Origin: Rhodobacteraceae bacterium M385 | GTDB taxonomy: Bacteria > Pseudomonadota > Alphaproteobacteria > Rhodobacterales > Rhodobacteraceae | Reading direction: 5' to 3' | DNA: 64,000 nucleotides | Assembly (NCBI GenBank): GCA_025141835.1 | Contig: CP081102.1 | Span: 2,108,001-2,172,000, forward strand | Shown: in pieces, positions 17,837 through 24,624 of the stretch | Layout of the letters: every line of letters begins with the position of its first letter | Position numbering within the stretch: the first letter of the stretch is position 1 | The notes under the pieces: model-generated | What the model saw: the letters and a program-made list of their open reading frames with translations, nothing else | Databases searched by the model: none | What the model was told of the DNA's origin: nothing | Translations under genes and position numbers: made by a program

Positions 17837-19198
17837 ATGAAACAGTCATCACAACTTACAATCATCGGCGGCGGTATGGCCGGGTCCGAGGCCGCCTGGC
17901 AGGCCGCCAACATGGGCGTTTCCGTAAAAATCATCGAGATGCGTCCGCAGGTCGAAACCTTCGCCCATCGCACCGGCAATCTGGCCGAGATGGTCTGCTC
18001 CAACTCGTTCCGCTCCGACGATAGTGAACAGAACGCCGTGGGCCTGCTGCATTGGGAAATGCGCGCGGCGGATTCAGTCATCATGCACACCGCCGATGAC
18101 CACAAGCTCCCCGCGGGCGGTGCGCTGGCCGTTGATCGTGATCCTTTCGCCGAGGCCGTGACGGCCAAGCTGCAAGCCCATCCGAATATCGAGATCACCC
18201 ACGGCGAGGTCACAGACCTCCCCGCAGATGGCCCCACCATCATCGCCACAGGCCCGTTGACCGGCTCCAAACTGGCCGAGGCGATTGCCAAGGAGGCCGG
18301 CCAAGACGCGCTGGCGTTCTTTGATGCCATCGCCCCCATCGTCTACGCCGACAGCATTGACATGGACATCGCCTGGCGCCAGTCGCGCTATGATAAGGGC
18401 GACACGCTGGAGGAACAGCAGGCCTACATCAACTGCCCGCTGACCCATGACCAATACGAAGCCTTCATCGACGCGCTCCTTGCCGCCGACAAGACCCAGT
18501 TCAAGGAAGGCGAAACCGCAGGCTACTTCGACGGCTGCCTGCCGATCGAGGTGATGGCCGAACGGGGCCGTGAGACCCTGTGCTTTGGCCCGATGAAGCC
18601 CGTGGGCCTGACCAACCCCCATGATCCGCACACCAAGGCTTACGCCGTGGTTCAGCTGCGCCGCGATAACGCATTGGGGACGCTCTATAATATCGTGGGC
18701 TTCCAGACCAAGATGACCTACGGCGCACAAAAGGCCGTGTTCAATATGATCCCCGGCCTGCAAGAAGCCTCATTCGCGCGCCTCGGCGGGATTCACCGCA
18801 ACACCTTCATCAATTCGCCGACCCTGCTGGACGCACAAATGCGGCTTCGCTCACAGCCTCACATCCGTTTCGCGGGCCAAATCACCGGGGTAGAAGGCTA
18901 CGTCGAAAGCGCCTCCATGGGGCTTCTTGCGGGCCGCATGGCCGCCGCGGAAATCCTTGGTGCCACACTGCCGCCTGTCCCCGACACCACCGCCATGGGC
19001 GCGCTGGTCACGCACATCACCGGCGGCGCGGACGCCAAAACCTTCCAGCCGATGAATGTCAACTTTGGGTTATTTCCCCCGGTTGAGGGCCTGAAGAGTG
19101 GACGCAGGGGCCGTAAAGACCGCTATAAAGCCTATACAGACCGCGCCAAAGAGGCATGGACCCAGTGGCTTTCGCCCTCAGAGGCTGCCGCACAATAG
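17837..19198 (+). CDS. trmFO: tRNA (uracil-54-C5)-methyltransferase, folate/FAD dependent
   Basis: 453 residues. The N-terminus has the FAD-binding IIGGGMAGSEAAWQAA motif, and the family marker MVCSNSFRSDD follows near residue 54. Further TrmFO blocks are NCPLTHDQYEAF, GCLPIEVMAERG, LCFGPMKPVGL and the C-terminal PMNVNFGLFPP. The enzyme forms ribothymidine at position 54 of tRNA using methylene-tetrahydrofolate and FADH2, replacing the SAM-dependent TrmA. Similarity to GidA/MnmG is limited to the flavin fold. It is the first of a closely spaced plus-strand set with a methyltransferase and gluQ, so tRNA modification is a local theme. Confidence 0.96.
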   Translation: MKQSSQLTIIGGGMAGSEAAWQAANMGVSVKIIEMRPQVETFAHRTGNLAEMVCSNSFRSDDSEQNAVGLLHWEMRAADSVIMHTADDHKLPAGGALAVDRDPFAEAVTAKLQAHPNIEITHGEVTDLPADGPTIIATGPLTGSKLAEAIAKEAGQDALAFFDAIAPIVYADSIDMDIAWRQSRYDKGDTLEEQQAYINCPLTHDQYEAFIDALLAADKTQFKEGETAGYFDGCLPIEVMAERGRETLCFGPMKPVGLTNPHDPHTKAYAVVQLRRDNALGTLYNIVGFQTKMTYGAQKAVFNMIPGLQEASFARLGGIHRNTFINSPTLLDAQMRLRSQPHIRFAGQITGVEGYVESASMGLLAGRMAAAEILGATLPPVPDTTAMGALVTHITGGADAKTFQPMNVNFGLFPPVEGLKSGRRGRKDRYKAYTDRAKEAWTQWLSPSEAAAQ

Positions 19199-19229
19199 CT
19201 GATAAGCGGCCAAAGGTGGGAGATCGCGC

Positions 19230-19838
19230 ATGCCAGATAAACCATTCCTGTCAAAGGTCTACGACCTCAAAGGCGACGGCGTGCGCGACTACTACGATCA
19301 ATGGGCCGACACCTATGAGGCCGAGATCACCGCCAATTCCTATGCCACCCCGGCGCGCTGTGCCGCGGCGCTTTCGGCGACGGGCTTGGCCAAAACCGCC
19401 CCGATCCTCGATTTCGCCTGTGGCACGGGCCTGTCGGGCGCGGCGTTGTGGGCCGAGGGTTTCCGCGTCATTGACGGCGTGGACCTGTCGGACGCGATGC
19501 TGGCCAAGGCGCGTGCAAAAGACATCTATCGAACGCTCACCAAAGCGCAAGCCGACGCTCCGCCCCCCGTGGCCCCGGACACCTACCAAGCCATCACCGC
19601 CATCGGTGCCATAGGCCCCGGTGCCGCCCCGGCCGAGGTAATCGCGCCCCTCGTTGCGGCCCTGCCCGCAGACGCCTATTTTGTGATCTCTCTCAACGAT
19701 GTGGCCCTAGAGGCGCCGGAATTTCCGGCTGCGCTCGCGGCCCAAGCCCATCTCATGGAACTGATCTTTGAAGAACGCGGCGCACATTTGCCCGGGATCG
19801 ATGTCATGTCCACGGTCTACGTGTACCGCCGCACGTGA
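19230..19838 (+). CDS. Class I SAM-dependent methyltransferase
   Basis: 202 residues. Motif I is clear as ILDFACGTGLSGAAL near residues 58-72, with the acidic residue ending strand 2 in VDLSDAML. A short YYDQWADTYEAE segment precedes it, typical of small-molecule methyltransferases of this type (UbiE/biotin BioC-like group). A GGGAG ribosome site lies 7 bases before the ATG. The gene ends by overlapping the gluQ start by 4 bases. The substrate cannot be predicted; coupling to gluQ suggests at most a shared operon. Confidence 0.82.
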   Translation: MPDKPFLSKVYDLKGDGVRDYYDQWADTYEAEITANSYATPARCAAALSATGLAKTAPILDFACGTGLSGAALWAEGFRVIDGVDLSDAMLAKARAKDIYRTLTKAQADAPPPVAPDTYQAITAIGAIGPGAAPAEVIAPLVAALPADAYFVISLNDVALEAPEFPAALAAQAHLMELIFEERGAHLPGIDVMSTVYVYRRT

Positions 19839-20731
19839 TTACCCGCTTCGCCCCCTCTCCCACCGGACCGCTGCACCTGGGCCACGCCTATTCCGCGATT
19901 CTGGCCCATGACATGGCCCGCGCCCGGAACGGCACCTTCCTCTTGCGGATCGAAGACATCGACCGCCAGCGCTCCAAACCTGTCTGGGAAGAACAGATCC
20001 TCGACGACCTTCGCTGGCTCGGCCTCGGTTGGGACGCCGAGCCTATGCGCCAATCCACCCGACTGCCCGCCTACCGCGCCGCTCTCGAAACGCTCTGGCT
20101 GGACGACCTGCTTTATGCCTGCACCTGCAACCGCCGCGATATCCTCTCTGCCGCATCCGCGCCCCATGAGGGAGAACCACCCATGGGCCCCGACGGGATC
20201 ATCTACCCCGGCACCTGTCGTGACATCCATGCCGGGTCAGGCCAACTGCACAACGACGATCCCCTCCCACAAGGTACCACCCTTCGGCTAGATATGGGGG
20301 AGGCCGTGACCCAAGTCATGGACGCACGCAGGACCGAACATGGCGCTGAGGCCTTTGCCTCATTCTCCGAGAATGGCCGACACCCCCGGGGGCTAATTGA
20401 ATTCACCGCAATTGAGATGGAACAAAACATCGGCGATATCGTCCTGTCGCGTCGCGATTTTCTAGGCTCCTACCATCTCTCCGTCGTGCTCGACGATGCC
20501 GCCCAAGGCATTACCGATGTGATCCGCGGAGAAGACTTGTTCGCAGCCACCAAGATCCACGTCATCTTGCAGCAGCTCTTAAATTTGCCCCCGCCGATCT
20601 ACCATCACCACCGATTGATCCGCGACGACACCGGTAAACGCCTCGCAAAACGCGACGACGCCCGCGCCATTCGCACCTACCGCGCCCAGGGTGCCACCCC
20701 CGCCGACATCCGCGCACTCATCGGCCTCTAA
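19835..20731 (+). CDS. gluQ: Glutamyl-Q tRNA(Asp) synthetase
   Basis: 298 residues, the length of a GluRS lacking its anticodon-binding domain. It starts TRFAPSPTGPLHLGHAY, the class I HIGH region, and has FLLRIEDIDRQR. A zinc-type Cys cluster begins with YACTCNRRDI near residue 92, and the KMSKS equivalent is KRLAKRDDARAI near 270. GluQ proteins attach Glu to queuosine at position 34 of tRNA-Asp. The GTG start at 19835 overlaps the methyltransferase stop (GTGA). Context is apt: the window also carries tgt, which installs the queuosine precursor, and two tRNA-Asp genes with GUC anticodons. Confidence 0.94.
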   Translation: MITRFAPSPTGPLHLGHAYSAILAHDMARARNGTFLLRIEDIDRQRSKPVWEEQILDDLRWLGLGWDAEPMRQSTRLPAYRAALETLWLDDLLYACTCNRRDILSAASAPHEGEPPMGPDGIIYPGTCRDIHAGSGQLHNDDPLPQGTTLRLDMGEAVTQVMDARRTEHGAEAFASFSENGRHPRGLIEFTAIEMEQNIGDIVLSRRDFLGSYHLSVVLDDAAQGITDVIRGEDLFAATKIHVILQQLLNLPPPIYHHHRLIRDDTGKRLAKRDDARAIRTYRAQGATPADIRALIGL

Positions 20732-20757
20732 CCCTTCATCTTTTCAAAAATATCGCC
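20732..20757 (+). repeat. Gene-end tag CCTTCATCTTTTC-AAATATCG, copy 1
   Basis: Right after the gluQ stop the sequence has CCTTCATCTTTTC followed by AAAAATATCG. A near copy occurs directly after the TRAP permease stop at 59032-59057. Both lie within a few bases of a stop codon. Confidence 0.55.
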
Positions 20758-20762
20758 GGGGG

Positions 20763-20923
20763 TCTGGGGGGCAGGCCCCCCAGGAGTATACGCTTGGTCT
20801 GGGGGGCAGGCCCCCCAGGTGTGCACGCTTGGTCTGGGGGGCAGGCCCCCCAGGTGTGTACGCTTGGTCTGGGGGGCAGGCCCCACAGCTGTGTGCGCTT
20901 GGTCTGGGGGGCAGGCCCCCCAG
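20763..20923. repeat. Tandem array, exact 35-bp period, five palindromes
   Basis: Five units start at 20763, 20798, 20833, 20868 and 20903. Each contains CTGGGGGGC-AG-GCCCCCCAG, a 20-bp palindrome with 9-bp arms (the fourth has one mismatch), separated by a 15-bp linker that ends in CGCTTGGT and varies in its first half. The array lies between the convergent gluQ and hisI genes. Long open frames cross it on both strands but encode only low-complexity Gly/Pro repeats. Confidence 0.93.
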
Positions 20924-21021
20924 TTCGATGTCCGAACATTGGGGGCGCCCTTAAGAGCGCCCTTTGCCCGAGGCTGCCCCCGCACCCAAGCACCACACCC
21001 CTCCCTAAAACCAGCGCCCGC

Positions 21022-21384
21022 TCACTTCATTGGCGCCATCAACTCAACCTCTTCGCCATCGATGACCGAGGTATAAAAACACACCCGCCGATTTGTGTGA
21101 CACGCGGCACCCTCTTGCTGGACCACCGCCAACAAACAATCCCTGTCACAGTCTATCCGCAAATCTACCAACGCCTGGGCGTGACCGCTGGTCTCTCCCT
21201 TGATCCAAAACGCCTGACGCGACCGGCTCCAATAGGTTACCCGCCGGGTTTCCAATGTCTTTGCGACCGCTTCGGCATTCATCCAGGCCATCATCAGCAC
21301 CTCTCCGGTGCCTTCTTGCTGCGCGATACAGGGGATTAACCCGTTCACATCATAGCGAAGTGTCGCCACATCAAAGTCTGTCAT
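21022..21384 (-). CDS. hisI: Phosphoribosyl-AMP cyclohydrolase
   Basis: 120 residues, a typical stand-alone HisI without a fused HisE domain. It shows VLMMAWMNAEAV, TYWSRSRQAFWIKGETSG and the metal-binding block DLRIDCDRDCLL, with the second ligand region in GAACHTNRRVCFY. The enzyme opens the purine ring of phosphoribosyl-AMP in histidine synthesis. It is convergent with gluQ across the palindrome array and divergent from the NifU-like gene; no other his gene is nearby, as is common for dispersed alphaproteobacterial his genes. Confidence 0.96.
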   Translation of the reverse strand: MTDFDVATLRYDVNGLIPCIAQQEGTGEVLMMAWMNAEAVAKTLETRRVTYWSRSRQAFWIKGETSGHAQALVDLRIDCDRDCLLAVVQQEGAACHTNRRVCFYTSVIDGEEVELMAPMK

Positions 21385-21467
21385 CGGGTCGTCCTCTTTG
21401 CAAATGGCCCACGCGACGCTACTTACGTCATGACGGACCCGAAAGGCAAAACCCCGAAAGGCAATCG

Positions 21468-21920
21468 ATGGCAGCGGATAGCGATCTGATTAAACTCTAC
21501 TCTCAGCGCATCCTTGCGTTGGCGGCCGATATCCCCCATCGCGGCGCGCTCGAGGCCCCACAGGCGCGAGTGAAAAAGCGTGCGCCGCTATGTGGCTCTA
21601 CCGTGACGGTTGATCTGTCCCTGACCGACGGCAAGGTCTCCGCCTTCGCCCAAGACGTCAAGGCATGTGCCCTTGGTCAGGCGGCCGCCGCTCTTCTCGG
21701 GAAGCACGTCATCGGCCGCACAAGGCTCGAGGTGGAAGCCGCCCGCGATGCCCTCAAAGCGATGCTCAAATCCGATGGCCCGCCCCCCGGATCGCCCTGG
21801 GAAGGCTATGAGGTCCTAGAACCCGCCAAAGACTACCGCAATCGCCACGCCTCCATCATGCTCGCCCTCGACGCCACTGCCGACGCCATGGCCGAGGCCG
21901 AACGCGCCGCCTGCGCCTAG
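21468..21920 (+). CDS. NifU/SufU N-terminal-type iron-sulfur scaffold protein
   Basis: 150 residues. An N-terminal helix is followed by a first Cys (APLCGSTVTVDL), then VKACALGQAAAALL with a second Cys, and a helix-rich end containing PWEGYEVLEPAKDYRNRHASIMLALDA. The pattern matches a widespread Rhodobacterales group annotated as iron-sulfur cluster assembly scaffold proteins. Only these two cysteines fall at family-like positions (a third is near the C-terminus), fewer than the three of true IscU/SufU, so the cluster role is uncertain. The ATG at 21468 was chosen because the longer open frame upstream would overlap the hisI gene on the other strand. The gene ends at a palindrome pair. Confidence 0.75.
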   Translation: MAADSDLIKLYSQRILALAADIPHRGALEAPQARVKKRAPLCGSTVTVDLSLTDGKVSAFAQDVKACALGQAAAALLGKHVIGRTRLEVEAARDALKAMLKSDGPPPGSPWEGYEVLEPAKDYRNRHASIMLALDATADAMAEAERAACA

Positions 21921-21924
21921 CCGC

Positions 21925-21970
21925 CCCAGTCTTTTTCAAAAGACTGGGAAGATCCTTGCAAGGATCTTCC
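21925..21970 (+). repeat. Two abutting perfect palindromes after the NifU-like gene
   Basis: CCCAGTCTTTT-TC-AAAAGACTGGG at 21925-21948 is followed without gap by GGAAGATCCTT-GC-AAGGATCTTCC at 21947-21970. Both have perfect arms of 10-11 bp around a 2-base centre and start five bases past the stop. They belong to the same family as the palindromes at 54998-55062. Confidence 0.85.
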
Positions 21971-22252
21971 ACCCCGCACCGCCAATACGCAAAAAAACGC
22001 CGCGCATCCCGGACAAGGATGGCGGCGAAGTAATGCAGATCCGTGGCGTCCCGAGGCATGGGACTAAGGGCGAGGCAAATCATGTTTGGGCCGGGACAAG
22101 TGGCGCAAACGAAACCCGTGGATCGCAGGCAGAAAACGGGCGCAGTCTGAACGGTTTCAACCGTCTTACAGGTCCTACTGCGCAAAATATCTAAGGGTTG
22201 AACAACTCCTGACGGGGCATTGGGCGGGTCAAACACCCGCAGAGGCGGAAAT
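21971..22252. other. Gene-free stretch with no recognised element
   Basis: About 280 bases between the palindrome pair and the small membrane-peptide gene. Open frames here overlap one another and have no recognisable motif. I see no tRNA, terminator or promoter that I can support. Confidence 0.4.
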
Positions 22253-22375
22253 TCAGACCAGACCGGGCAGATGCAGCATCCCAACGGTCATCACCGCCAG
22301 CGCCACAACGCCTGCCAAATCATACATCAGCGTATCGCGCGAACGGGCGAGGATCTGAGTGGCTTGAGCAATCAT
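22253..22375 (-). CDS. 40-residue single-pass membrane peptide (possible SOS-controlled)
   Basis: A 40-codon gene: an N-terminal amphipathic stretch (IAQATQILARSRDTL) then one hydrophobic helix, about residues 19-37 (DLAGVVALAVMTVGMLHLPG). The start is supported by GGAG 8 bases before the ATG at 22375; the frame is open further upstream but has no ribosome site there. I believe similar 40-residue proteins with an ARSRDTL motif are common in Rhodobacterales, but I know of no assigned function. A GTTC-N7-GTTC site lies about 85 bases upstream. In Caulobacter the SOS-induced SidA is also a tiny inner-membrane protein (29 residues) that blocks division; a parallel role is speculation. Confidence 0.72.
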   Translation of the reverse strand: MIAQATQILARSRDTLMYDLAGVVALAVMTVGMLHLPGLV

Positions 22376-22459
22376 CGGGGCGTCTCCTGTTTCAACTAAC
22401 GTCTGAGGTGTTAACGTCTTTGTTGCACCTTTGTTCCCACGTTTCGATAAATTTGTAAA

Positions 22460-22474
22460 GAACTTTTTGAGAAC
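22460..22474 (-). promoter_or_regulatory. SOS-box-like site GTTC-N7-GTTC
   Basis: On the minus strand GTTC TCAAAAA GTTC, an exact match to the alphaproteobacterial LexA consensus GTTC-N7-GTTC. A further GTTC half-site lies 10 bases upstream (22481-22484), and another at 22497-22500 in opposite orientation forms a 9-bp hairpin (22479-22502). The site is upstream of the 40-residue peptide gene and downstream of recG. Confidence 0.62.
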
Positions 22475-22521
22475 ATTTGAGAACAAAGCGTGTTTTGTTC
22501 TCCTTTTAGACCGCCCTAGCC

Positions 22522-24624
22522 TTACCCTACGTCCAAAAGCCGGATCGCTTTGTCCTGCTCCATTAACCACAAAAGCACCCTTGCTGATTGACCACGAGCG
22601 CCTTCCAGATCGGGGTCAAGCGTCAGCAAGGCTCGCGCGTCGCTTTGGGCCAGCGCCATCAACGCGCTCTGCTCTTCAAGGTTGGCGACACGGAACCTGG
22701 GCAGCCCCGATTGCGCTGTTCCGATCACATCACCCGCGCCCCGAATTGCCAGATCTTCTTCGGATATGCGAAAGCCGTCCTCGGTCTCTCGCATCACTTG
22801 CAGGCGGCGGGTGGCGGTTTCGCCCAAAGGTGCGCGATACATCAACAGACAGGTGGACTCCGCCGATCCTCGCCCCACTCTTCCCCTTAGTTGGTGCAAT
22901 TGCGACAGACCAAAATTCTCGGCCTGTTCAATCACCATGATCGAGGCATTGGGCACGTCCACCCCCACCTCGATTACCGTGGTCGCAACCAAAACCCTTG
23001 TCTCGCCCGCCTTAAACGCCGCCATCACGGCGTCCTTTTCCTTCGGCTTCATCTGCCCGTGGACCAGCGCCACTTTGCCCTCTCCAAAGGACGCGCGGAG
23101 CATCTTGAACCGCTCTTCTGCGGCGGTCGCGTCATAGACCTCGGATTCCTCGACCAAAGGGCACACCCAATAGGCCTGCCGCCCCTGTTCCAACGCACCG
23201 CGCAGATGCGCCACCACTTCATCCACCCGCGCCGTTGAAATCAGCGCCGTTTTCACTGGCGTCCGCCCCGGAGGCTTTTCGTCCAACACGCTCACATCCA
23301 TGTCGCCGTATTGCGCCAAGGACAGTGTGCGCGGGATCGGCGTGGCGGTCATCACCAGAACATCGGCCATCTCGCCCTTTTGGCTCAGCCGCACCCTTTC
23401 GCGGACCCCAAAGCGGTGCTGTTCATCCACCACGGCCAAACGCAGGCTGTTGAACACAACGTCATCTTGGAAAACGGCGTGCGTGCCCACCAGGATATGG
23501 ATATCGCCCCGCGCCAATGCGGCCAGCTTGCCTTGCCGTTCCTTCCCCTTGTCGGCGCCGGTCAGCACCTCACATACGACGCCCGCAGCGTCTGCCAACG
23601 GTTTGAGGTTCAGGTAATGCTGCCCCGCCAGGATCGAGGTTGGGGCCATCATTACCGCCTGCCCGCCCGCCTCTACCGCGACCAGTAGCGCCATCAGGGC
23701 CACCAGCGTTTTGCCCGCGCCGACGTCCCCTTGCAGCAGGCGGTTCATCCGCTGCGGTTTCGCCATATCTTCGGAAATCTCTTGGATCGTGCGCAGCTGT
23801 GCCCCGGTCGGCGTATAGGGCAAAGCCGCCAACACCTTGGCCCGCAGTTTTCCGTCACCTTCCGAGACGAGCCCTGCTTTGCGCCGCCGCGTGTTCCGCG
23901 CCAGCGCGAGGGTTAACTGGTGGGCAAAAAGTTCATCATAGGCGAGCCGTTCGCGCGGCAGCGCGGCGCGGCTCAGGTCGCTTGCGTTCTGCGGCGCGTG
24001 GACGGCATGGATCGCTTCGGACCACGCGGGCCAATTGCGTTCCTTAACGGTGTTAAGATCAATCCACTCGCCGAGATGCTCGACCTTGGTTAACGCCGAC
24101 TGCACCGCCTTGTGGACGCCGCGTTGGGTCAGACCTTGAGCCAAAGGATAGACCGGCTCGTATTCCGGAATGGTCTCGGCCTCTTCTGGGGGGAGCATAT
24201 GGTCAGGATGGGCCATCTGCGCCACACCGTCATAAAGCTCCACCTTGCCCGAGATAACGCGCCGCGCGCCGGTGGGGTGTTGGCGTTCCAGATAATCCCC
24301 GCGGGCGTGAAAGAACACGAGTTGGAAAGAGGTTTGCGCGTCCTCCACCTCAATCCGATACGGGCCACGCCCCTTGGGTTTTATGTGGGCGCCGATGGTG
24401 ACCTCGACAGTTGCCGGGCCCGGCAGCGGTACGTCACGGATGGAGGCGCGACGGGTGCGGTCCAGCCCGCCTGCGGGCAGCGTGAAGATCAGATCGCGGG
24501 GCGTTTCGACATTGATGCCGCTGTAGTTCTTGGCCGTTTTGGGGCCGACACCTTCCAGCGTTTCCAGACCCGCAAACAACGGAAACAGGATTTCGGGCCG
24601 GCCTTTGGGAAGGTGATCAGCCAT
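22522..24624 (-). CDS. recG: ATP-dependent DNA helicase RecG
   Basis: 700 residues. An N-terminal wedge/OB region with LEGVGPKTAKNYSGI near residue 25 is followed by a superfamily 2 helicase: Walker A LLQGDVGAGKTLVALMALL near 295, DEQH box AVVDEQHRFGV near 398, motif III VMTATPIPRTL, and motifs V-VI with VIEVGVDVPNASIM and QLHQLRGRVGRG. The C-terminal TRCF-like region ends in LLWLMEQDKAIRLLD. RecG reverses stalled forks and processes Holliday junctions. Its start overlaps the end of ligA by 8 bases, making a ligA-recG repair operon. Confidence 0.97.
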   Translation of the reverse strand: MADHLPKGRPEILFPLFAGLETLEGVGPKTAKNYSGINVETPRDLIFTLPAGGLDRTRRASIRDVPLPGPATVEVTIGAHIKPKGRGPYRIEVEDAQTSFQLVFFHARGDYLERQHPTGARRVISGKVELYDGVAQMAHPDHMLPPEEAETIPEYEPVYPLAQGLTQRGVHKAVQSALTKVEHLGEWIDLNTVKERNWPAWSEAIHAVHAPQNASDLSRAALPRERLAYDELFAHQLTLALARNTRRRKAGLVSEGDGKLRAKVLAALPYTPTGAQLRTIQEISEDMAKPQRMNRLLQGDVGAGKTLVALMALLVAVEAGGQAVMMAPTSILAGQHYLNLKPLADAAGVVCEVLTGADKGKERQGKLAALARGDIHILVGTHAVFQDDVVFNSLRLAVVDEQHRFGVRERVRLSQKGEMADVLVMTATPIPRTLSLAQYGDMDVSVLDEKPPGRTPVKTALISTARVDEVVAHLRGALEQGRQAYWVCPLVEESEVYDATAAEERFKMLRASFGEGKVALVHGQMKPKEKDAVMAAFKAGETRVLVATTVIEVGVDVPNASIMVIEQAENFGLSQLHQLRGRVGRGSAESTCLLMYRAPLGETATRRLQVMRETEDGFRISEEDLAIRGAGDVIGTAQSGLPRFRVANLEEQSALMALAQSDARALLTLDPDLEGARGQSARVLLWLMEQDKAIRLLDVG

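Noticed and set aside
17575..18024. Plus-strand frame of 149 codons overlapping trmFO
   Set aside because: Most of it is out-of-frame trmFO; the upstream part has no ribosome site or family motif.
20691..21339. Open frames of 80-180 codons across the 35-bp array, both strands
   Set aside because: They read only Gly/Pro/Trp repeats created by the 35-bp unit, with no ribosome sites or conserved ends.
22479..22502. Hairpin GAGAACAAA/TTTGTTCTC as the recG terminator
   Set aside because: No U-run follows; the arms coincide with the SOS-like GTTC half-sites, so a binding-site reading is preferred.
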